Of a stretch of DNA of 64,000 nucleotides, positions 57,408 through 64,000 are shown one piece after another (positions within the stretch are counted from its first letter, which is position 1; each line of letters begins with the position of its first letter). The stretch spans positions 124,001 to 188,000 of the forward strand of contig CADCSX010000003.1 of assembly GCA_902805475.1 (NCBI GenBank), written 5' to 3'. Source of the DNA: Entonaema liquescens (Eukaryota > Ascomycota > Sordariomycetes > Xylariales > Xylariaceae). A program made the position numbers and the translations under genes. The notes under the pieces were generated by a model, which was given only the letters and a program-made list of their open reading frames with translations, did no database searches and was not told the origin of the DNA.

Positions 57408-57856
57408 TAGTCGTGTCCGATCCTCTTACGCGTTGACTCAAAGCTTTATAACTCGATGATTAGATGAGAAATGCCTTTTGAGGTTTGTGATATATCACGT
57501 CGTCCGAAGGTGTAAAATGTCTGTCTGTAGATACAATTCTTCGTAATGTCTATACCACCCCTACGTGAGATGGGGTTTTACTGAACGGAAGAACTAGCGC
57601 TAACGAGTGACGCTGACCTGGTTAGATAGTAATGAAAGTCTAGATTAAGATTTATTATAATATTATAGAATATAACGAAAGTATAAAAGTTGAAACTTCA
57701 TTCGGATACAAGAAGTTGGAAGAGTGAGGACAAAAAAGACGAATTTCGGCTTTTGTAATGTTCGCCTCCCTAAAAAGAATCAAAACCACCTAAATCAAGG
57801 CCCACGTCGGCTTTAGCAATGCCTTGGCAAGTAGATTGCTACCTAGTGCTGGAGGC
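57408..57856. other. intergenic
   Basis: No gene seen. AT content rises after about 57,640. Confidence 0.5.
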
Positions 57857-57902
57857 AGGTCAACCCAACTATATCCTGGCGCATCATCCCAACCTCTAAC
57901 CC
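57857..57902 (+). repeat. inverted repeat arm, left
   Basis: Starts AGGTCAACCCAACTATATCC. Pairs with 58338-58383. Confidence 0.8.
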
Positions 57903-58337
57903 AAAACGGCAAGGCGCCTCGACTAGCGCACATTGGGCTGAGCTTCCTCCCTATTATTTTACTAACATAACTTTTATAAAACTTATCCTTTTATACACCA
58001 ATTTTGACTTAAAATTTTTGAAATTTAAAATTTGAATTTATTATTAATCAATTAGGAATTAATTGCAAATTGATTTCTAATTGATTAATAATTGATTGAA
58101 ATATCTTAAGTGTTTTAAAAGTAGAAAATAATGGTATGGTAATCGATTTTTAATTAATTCTTAATCGATTAGATAAAATGAGTAAAAACTTAATGGTTGA
58201 CACGCGCTGTAATTATAGCGTATTTAGTGAGTAGTACGCCCTGTAACTTAGTGCATCTTCAGCGCTTTAAAGCCCTAAAGCTTATTTTACTGTGGAGACC
58301 TTACTTGAGTCTTGGCTACTCAAATGTCTGCCTAATC

Positions 58338-58383
58338 GGGTTAGAGGTTGGGGTGATGCGCAAGGATATAGTTGGGTTGACCT
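58338..58383 (-). repeat. inverted repeat arm, right
   Basis: Ends GGATATAGTTGGGTTGACCT, the complement of the left arm. Confidence 0.8.
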
Positions 58384-58780
58384 GTATACTCACCTAGTGG
58401 AGAGTCTAGCTCCATATTGACAATTCCATGAATGAATTCATTTTAATCATGACCTCACATTTTATATATGTAGATTCAAAGATGCACATAAGGCAAAGTG
58501 AACTTATGTAAATATCCTCAAAATATCTGTATAGATGATCGTCGCGATTTAGTCTATCAAGACGCGAATTAGAACACGAGGGTAGGTACTTTATCCTTCT
58601 TATACTTATCTTATCTTATCAGTAGACTATTAAGTGGGACACTGCATTGCAATTGAAGTCTTGAAAGAAAAAAAGTCGAGAAGCTAGTGGATCAATTGGA
58701 CCATCAGCATCCAAATTCACCCCCAAAATATAGGTACCGAAAGTCTTACCACCTGTGAAAAAGAAACCCGTATTTCTTTT
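58384..58780. other. intergenic, promoter side of RRP15
   Basis: No gene recognised. Confidence 0.5.
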
Positions 58781-59746
58781 ATGATGGCAGGTCCAATTTC
58801 GAAGAAGCGAAATCACCAAGATTCTGGAGTAAAATCTAAGTCTCAGAGACCAAATAAGAAGCAAAGGAAGGTCCCCAAATATCACAGCGACTCGGACGAA
58901 GAGGGAGCCAATCTCGATTCCGACAATTTCCTTAATGAAGACCTTGATAATGAAGATCTCGCCGATATCGCCGTAGATGATATTTCGTCTGGTTCCGGTT
59001 CAGATTCGAACTCGGACTCGGACTCAGATAACGATACAGCGCGCAATTCCAAACCTCTTGCGAAACAACGAAATAAATCAGCGAAGAAGCCCGTTAAAGA
59101 TGCAGCTCGCGACGAGAGTCCGGAAGACGAATTAGAAGAGGAAGAGGAAGAGGATGATGAGGACGAAGATGACGATGGATTCTTTGAAGATGAAGAGGAT
59201 GACGAATCAGCAGCAGCTCAATCCAAAAAATCGAAATCAAAACGCAACGATCCCGACGCCTTCGCAACATCCATGTCCAAGATTCTGTCCACAAAGCTAT
59301 CCACCACACGGCGCGCCGACCCAGTCTTGTCGCGCAGTGCCGAGGCCCATAAAGCCGCAAAAGAAGCAGTCGACAGTGCGTTAGAGTCTAAAGCGCGACG
59401 ACTTCTACGGGAACAGAAGCGACTGGCGCAGGAGAAGGGGCGCGTAAGGGACGTGTTAGTCGGCGCCGTTGATGAGGATGGCCACCCAGAGATCTCCACA
59501 CAGGAGATTCAGCAGACGGAGAAGCGCTTGAAGAAGGTAGCGCATCGCGGTGTCGTCATGTTATTCCGTGCCGTCAGGGAAGCCCAAGAGAAAGCCGCCG
59601 AGACAGAGAGGGATACACGGAAGGATGGTATTGTGGGAGTTCAGAGGCGCCAGGAGAAGGTTAATGAGATGAGTCGGCAGGGTTTCTTGGAACTTATTGC
59701 TGGTGGTGGTGGGAAACTGAAGAAGGGTGCGCTGGAAGAAGCTTAG
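58781..59746 (+). CDS. RRP15: ribosomal RNA-processing protein Rrp15
   Basis: Nucleolar factor for 60S subunit maturation (27S pre-rRNA processing). Intronless, 321 aa. The N-terminal half is a charged, disordered tail with a Lys-rich start, Ser-Asp repeats and a Glu/Asp run (about residues 116-150). The conserved Rrp15p domain starts at DPDAFATSMSKILSTKLSTTRRADPVLSRS (~164) and continues through KRLKKVAHRGVVMLFRAVREAQ to MSRQGFLELIAGGG. Length and order match fungal Rrp15. The first or second Met (MMAG) may serve as start. Confidence 0.9.
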   Translation: MMAGPISKKRNHQDSGVKSKSQRPNKKQRKVPKYHSDSDEEGANLDSDNFLNEDLDNEDLADIAVDDISSGSGSDSNSDSDSDNDTARNSKPLAKQRNKSAKKPVKDAARDESPEDELEEEEEEDDEDEDDDGFFEDEEDDESAAAQSKKSKSKRNDPDAFATSMSKILSTKLSTTRRADPVLSRSAEAHKAAKEAVDSALESKARRLLREQKRLAQEKGRVRDVLVGAVDEDGHPEISTQEIQQTEKRLKKVAHRGVVMLFRAVREAQEKAAETERDTRKDGIVGVQRRQEKVNEMSRQGFLELIAGGGGKLKKGALEEA

Positions 59747-60049
59747 TTTTTTTTCTTTATATGCGTGCGTACCTTTATTTTAAGTCGCATTCTATGGAAT
59801 GATACCAAAAAGTACTTCATGAACATGACCTCGTTAAGAGTTGGGCTTTGTTCTATCTCCAAGCCAGCTAATAGCTATCCTGTTGTGGGTATAGTACATT
59901 GTATCGTATGGCTCACTAGCCCGCCAATGGCAATGCCAGCAGCACGTTGTTGTCTACGCCTTACCTCACGTCATATTGGTACAGATCTGTGGTTTCCAAT
60001 ATATCCATCCACTCGTCCTTATTCTTAAACCATCAAACCCAATTTTTTA
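59747..60049. other. convergent intergenic region
   Basis: 3' UTR space between RRP15 and YAH1; no gene seen. Confidence 0.5.
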
Positions 60050-60671
60050 TTACTTGGAGCCGAAATCACTGGCTTGTAGATTCCTCGTCATGGAGGGTAG
60101 CTTGACCCTTAGACCATCTAGTTCCTTCGTCATAACTACTTGACAGCCCAATCGGCTCGTCTCAGTTAAGCCGAACGCTAGGTCCAGCATATCATTCTCG
60201 TCATCTTCTGGCTCGGGCATCTTCTCGTAGTATTCGTCGTCTAGGACAATAACGTGGCACGTCGAACACGCACACGAGCCACCGCATGCTCCCTCCATCT
60301 CTAGGTCGTTCGCTTGCGCAATGTCTAATAGGTTATCTCCCTTAGAGACTGCGATCTTGTGTTCCTTTCCTTCCTTGTCGATAAACGTCACATAGAGTCT
60401 AGTCAGAGGTTAGCGCATGATAACATGCTCTTATAATAAAGTCTTACTCCTCGCCTGGCTTCGGTGGATGTATATGGCCGTGCTGATGTAGAGGAGATGT
60501 GCTAAATTGTCGGAGTATGGAAGTGCTTGCTCGGGTGTGGCATAGTAACGGTGTCTTAGATCTTATCCTACTACATGTGAAGAGTGTAGGTCGCCCGAAA
60601 CGGGATATGGACTGGGAGGAGGAGAATTGAAGCTTCTGTATGCCCCTAGTGAGGGTTCGAGGAGTCGCCAT
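60050..60671 (-). CDS. YAH1: mitochondrial [2Fe-2S] ferredoxin (adrenodoxin-like)
   Basis: Matrix ferredoxin for iron-sulfur cluster assembly and haem A/ubiquinone synthesis, 190 aa. Exon 1 is 60671-60448, the intron is 60447-60399 (gtaaga..ctag, 49 bp, phase 2) and exon 2 is 60398-60050. The start ATG at 60671 gives a basic, Ser/Arg-rich mitochondrial presequence (MATPRTLTRGIQKLQFSSSQ) ending near FSTSPLHQ. Cluster ligands are clear: C-x5-C-x2-C in GACGGSCACSTCHV, and the fourth in SRLGCQVVM. The acidic PEPEDDENDMLD helix is the partner-docking surface in this family. Upstream in-frame codons lack an ATG. Confidence 0.93.
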
Positions 60672-61408
60672 AATGTCTGGACAAAACCCGAGGGGTGTGA
60701 CCGGAACTCGGGGTGTTCGGTGACAAAGTAGAACGGAGAGAAGGAATCTCAATCTCGACTGGTAAACGTCGAAATAATAATTCTCGATGGGCAACGACTC
60801 AGTTAAATAATCGACTTCACGAAAATGAGGCTCTTATTGTAGCATTACTCCATCTGGTGCATCTGGTAGGGGACCAACAGGTATGCGAATCGGAGTCTAC
60901 TTGCATCTAACAAGAGAAAAAAAAATACCGAACTGGGATAGTTGACGATGTTCATCGATGCGATGCGACAAAATTCCAACGAATAAGAGAGAGCCAAATT
61001 GAATTAGCTCCGATAAAACCTTGAGAAGCGGCCCGAGTACAAGGGACAAAAAGCCTAGCGGCCGGTGACCGAGATTATTGGAGCTTCTTTTTATCAATTT
61101 ATCTCCGAGCTCTGTCTGATATGTTTATCTTATCGATAGACAGATAAAAGCAAAAGAGAGGAAAAAAAAATCCATAGAATTTTTGGCACACAAATTTATT
61201 GGCTTATCGTACCACGCATAGATAATCCCACCTCATAAGCTTGGCAAAAGCTCGAAAGGCTCGCATTGGTTCCCCTAGCTTACATAATATCGCCTAGACA
61301 ACTCAGTCCCCCTCCACCCCACGATAATCTCTTGTATCTTTCACTCGTACAAAGATATGATGATAACTTACTGCATAAGAGTATAACCGAAAAAGAAAAA
61401 AAGTCAAA
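60672..61408. other. divergent promoter region of YAH1 and UGO1
   Basis: Shared upstream region of 737 bp. CT-rich leaders are seen near both starts. No gene recognised. Confidence 0.5.
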
Positions 61409-62999
61409 ATGTCCACAACTAGAGAAGGAGTAAATCCCCTCCGCCCCTATTATATACCACCTTCTATAGGGGAACAAGCCGGAAGTCTCCCCTCACAACC
61501 GAATCCTTTCTCCCAAGGAAATGCGACAGCTTCAACCTCAAGCAAATACGCGTCCAGAGCCCGCGATATCTTTCCCGACATAGATTATAAGGATCACCTT
61601 GACGACATATCACCATCTACCATACAGTCCGTTAAAAGCTTAGTAGATGAGCTATTATGGAAGTACACGTCGGTAATGATGGCTCAACCTTTCGAGGTAG
61701 CCAAGACAATTCTTCAAGTGAGGAGTCAAGATGACCTTGGAGGGTTAAATACCCAACCGATCCCGAAACCTACGCCAAGGCCTATCAGCCCAAGTCTCTC
61801 TAGTCCGAGTCTTTCTAGCCCGAATATTATCGCCCCGAAACGTTCGGTATGGGACGAGGTATAACAAACCAATTTACTATAGCTATCGTCTAGCTCCTAG
61901 GTTGGTGGTACTAACGTAACTACAGGATGGCGGCGAGTCCGATTCTGACCCAGAAGGTTCCTCATACTTCACTACTAACACGCCATATACACCTACACCA
62001 TCCTCCAAGTCAACCAAGAGAAGGGATTCATCTCCAGCAGAACCTGCGAAATTACCTACGACACCCGTAGTCCTCCCACATCATCTCGCTCTGAAGCGAC
62101 CCGACTCGATATTTGACGTACTATCTCAATTATGGTCGAAGGAGTCCATGTGGGGAGTTTGGAAAGGAACAAATGCCACATTTCTCTATACGGTGCTGCA
62201 GTCATTGTTTGAGAACTGGTCGCGCAGTCTACTGAGCGCGCTATTAAATGTCCCAGATCTGGGATTGAAAGATGACGTTGACAGGCTAGTCGACGTTGCA
62301 TCACCATACCCTTGGGCTTCTTTATGCGTAGCCGCAGCCGCCGCGGTCGCAACAGGCCTCATACTAGCCCCTCTTGATCTCGTCAGGACGAGATTGATCG
62401 TCACATCTACAGGGCGTACCCCGCGGCGGACCCTAGCAACTCTACGCTCACTACCTTCGTGGCTGTGTCCATCGTCCTTAATAGCACCCACCATTCTCAA
62501 CTCTCTCGTCCACCCCTTCCTCACATTATCTACACCCCTCGTCTTACGGACACAATTCCTAATCGACCGAGAACAGTCGCCCATGACTTTCTCCGTGGCT
62601 AAGTTCTGCACCTCATGTGCGTCCTTATTCGTTAAGCTACCGCTGGAAACGGTCCTACGCCGCGGTCAGGTGGCGGTGCTGTCGGAGCACACATATCTGG
62701 ATGCTCTCGATCAAACGGATAAGTTGGAGACGATCGTGCCGCCAGGGCCGTACAACGGAGTGTTCGGCACCATGTATACGATTGCTACGGAGGAGGGGTC
62801 AAGAGCAGTATATGCAGTACCGACTAGGGCTTCGTCTCGCGGTAGGAAAGCGAAGCAGCCCAAGACTGCTGCAGAGGTGGTGTACAAGAGAGGCCAAGGG
62901 CTAGACGGTCTCTGGAGAGGCTGGAAGGTCAGTTGGTGGGGTCTCGTAGGGCTATGGACGGCCGGAGTGGCCGGAGGTGGCGGAGAAGGGGAGTTTTAG
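61409..62999 (+). CDS. UGO1: mitochondrial outer-membrane fusion protein Ugo1
   Basis: Modified carrier-fold protein that links Fzo1 and Mgm1 in mitochondrial fusion. 507 aa. Exon 1 is 61409-61858, the intron is 61859-61925 (67 bp, with ctaac branch site) and exon 2 is 61926-62999. The N-terminal third is polar. TSVMMAQPFEVAKTILQVR is a carrier-like repeat, then a Ser/Pro-rich insert (~110-190), MWGVWKGTNATFLYTVLQSLFENW, the second carrier signature APLDLVRTRLIV, and VKLPLETVLRRGQ. The ending GLDGLWRGWKVSWWGLVGLW matches fungal Ugo1. Frame and splice sites are intact. Confidence 0.88.
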
Positions 63000-64000
63000 G
63001 CAACTATACGGGACCCCCCGAATTTCAACCACATAACACTCCATCAGCAATGATGAGAAAATAGGTACTGGGAGACGGGTGGAACCGGATTATCGATATT
63101 ACCGGTTACACTGAACGGGATTCCAACTCCGCATGATGTTATATTCGAAAAGGAAAACAAAGAAGTAGAGCAAAAGCGCCTCACGAGATACGGCATGATT
63201 CCCCCTTATACGTAACGTACGAACTTGATTCTACTAGCAGCGCGTGGTTGTGTGTACATAGGCATTTTTACGATTGCGGAAAGTTAATACTATTTACTCT
63301 CAACTTTGATATGAGACAATCCTTTGGATATAAACACGTTCGAGGATTTAATTACCTAGTCGAATGGTGATCAACTGCCCGGCATACTTCTAGTTATATA
63401 CCATGTACCAGTCTCTTCAGAACGAGCACCCAATACGGTCCCAATTACGAGGTAGATACAAGCATATGTACTGCTTAAAACCGATTCTCTGATTCGTCCC
63501 TTTACACGTATAAAATACGCGCTTGACCCGCAGTTGTGGTTCAAGATATAATATGAAGTTATATTGGTAAGGAACTACTATAGTGTACTACCTTTTAACT
63601 GGAATAATTAGCCCAGTGGAGTTACAACAACTCGCTAATTATTAGCCCCCTTTTCTTTAGCAATACGAAAAACATCGCCTTATGATATGGAGAAGAGTAT
63701 TCCATGTCGTTGGGACGTGCGTAACATACCACCTATCATCTATCACGTTGTTCAAGATTAGATGACCCGCCCTAATCGGCTTGGCTTAAGAAACATTTAT
63801 AATGGTTAATTCGCTCCCTACTCATGACGGCGGTGTCGTTTCAGAAACGAAAAGAAACCACCCAAAAGAAACTGGCGGTTTTTTCTAGAAGTTATTCCCC
63901 TATCTTAATATTTGTTAATATTCGGGCGTTATAATATGAAACGGTCCGGGAGTACTACCATTTACGGTCATCCGAAACGGTGATGTGGATCGTCTGAGAT
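63000..64000. other. intergenic to window end
   Basis: About 1 kb with no recognised gene, tRNA or repeat. It may include the promoter of a gene beyond the window. Confidence 0.5.

Larger units (their letters stand above)
57857..58383. mobile_element. MITE-like element with 46-bp terminal inverted repeats
   Basis: 57857-57902 and 58338-58383 are reverse complements with 44 of 46 bases matching. The interior is AT rich, carries a second smaller inverted repeat (attaatcaattag.. near 58,034 with ..ctaattgattaat near 58,078), and has no credible open frame. Partial similarity between the arms may extend a further ~20 bp outward, so the true ends may be slightly outside these coordinates. No target duplication was established. 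Confidence 0.65.

Noticed and set aside
63000..64000. Possible gene at the right edge
   Set aside because: No open frame of useful length or motif on either strand.

Overview
This is a piece of a filamentous ascomycete (Pezizomycotina) nuclear genome. The genes have many short introns (about 46-120 bp, GT..AG). Their products include fungal-type proteins such as Rrp15, Ugo1, an AA9 LPMO with CBM1, peroxisomal-type alcohol oxidase and a tannase. A 14 kb block of extreme AT richness has the hallmarks of repeat-induced point mutation (RIP). I cannot fix the genus.

Layout. 1-6.5 kb: 3' end of tRNA-splicing endonuclease SEN2, an MFS transporter and a ten-exon alcohol oxidase. 6.5-9.4 kb: no recognisable gene. 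9.4-10.5 kb: three intron-containing tRNA genes (Thr-AGT, Leu-AAG, Arg-TCT). 10.7-15.1 kb: a 2EXR/F-box-like protein, a one-TM conserved protein and a Gfo/Idh/MocA (Gal80-like) oxidoreductase. 15,888-29,999: an LTR retrotransposon with 145-bp LTRs and a CATAA target duplication. It carries eroded Ty3/Gypsy reverse transcriptase and is split by a nested LINE of about 6.9 kb (20,772 to about 27,635) that has its own 15-bp target duplication. Both are heavily RIPed.

30-38.5 kb: APC-family permease, AA9 LPMO with a damaged splice donor, a small unknown protein, and an intronless 1212-residue gene that joins an Mre11/SbcD-type nuclease to a Rad50/SbcC-type ATPase in one chain. This is the most unusual gene in the window. 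39-57.4 kb is accessory: MFS permease, ankyrin-repeat remnant, tannase, F-box-like protein, GMC oxidoreductase, small membrane protein, two probable surface proteins, cytochrome P450 and a secreted glycosidase-like protein. Three of these genes carry single-base frameshifts. 57.4-58.8 kb holds a MITE-like element with 46-bp inverted repeats. 58.8-63 kb is a conserved housekeeping block: RRP15, YAH1 ferredoxin, UGO1.

Together the window mixes conserved core genes at both ends with an accessory, transposon-bearing middle whose enzymes fit plant-biomass use (LPMO, tannase, GMC oxidases, glycosidase, sugar/amine/acid transporters). SEN2 encodes the enzyme subunit that would help splice the three tRNAs nearby.
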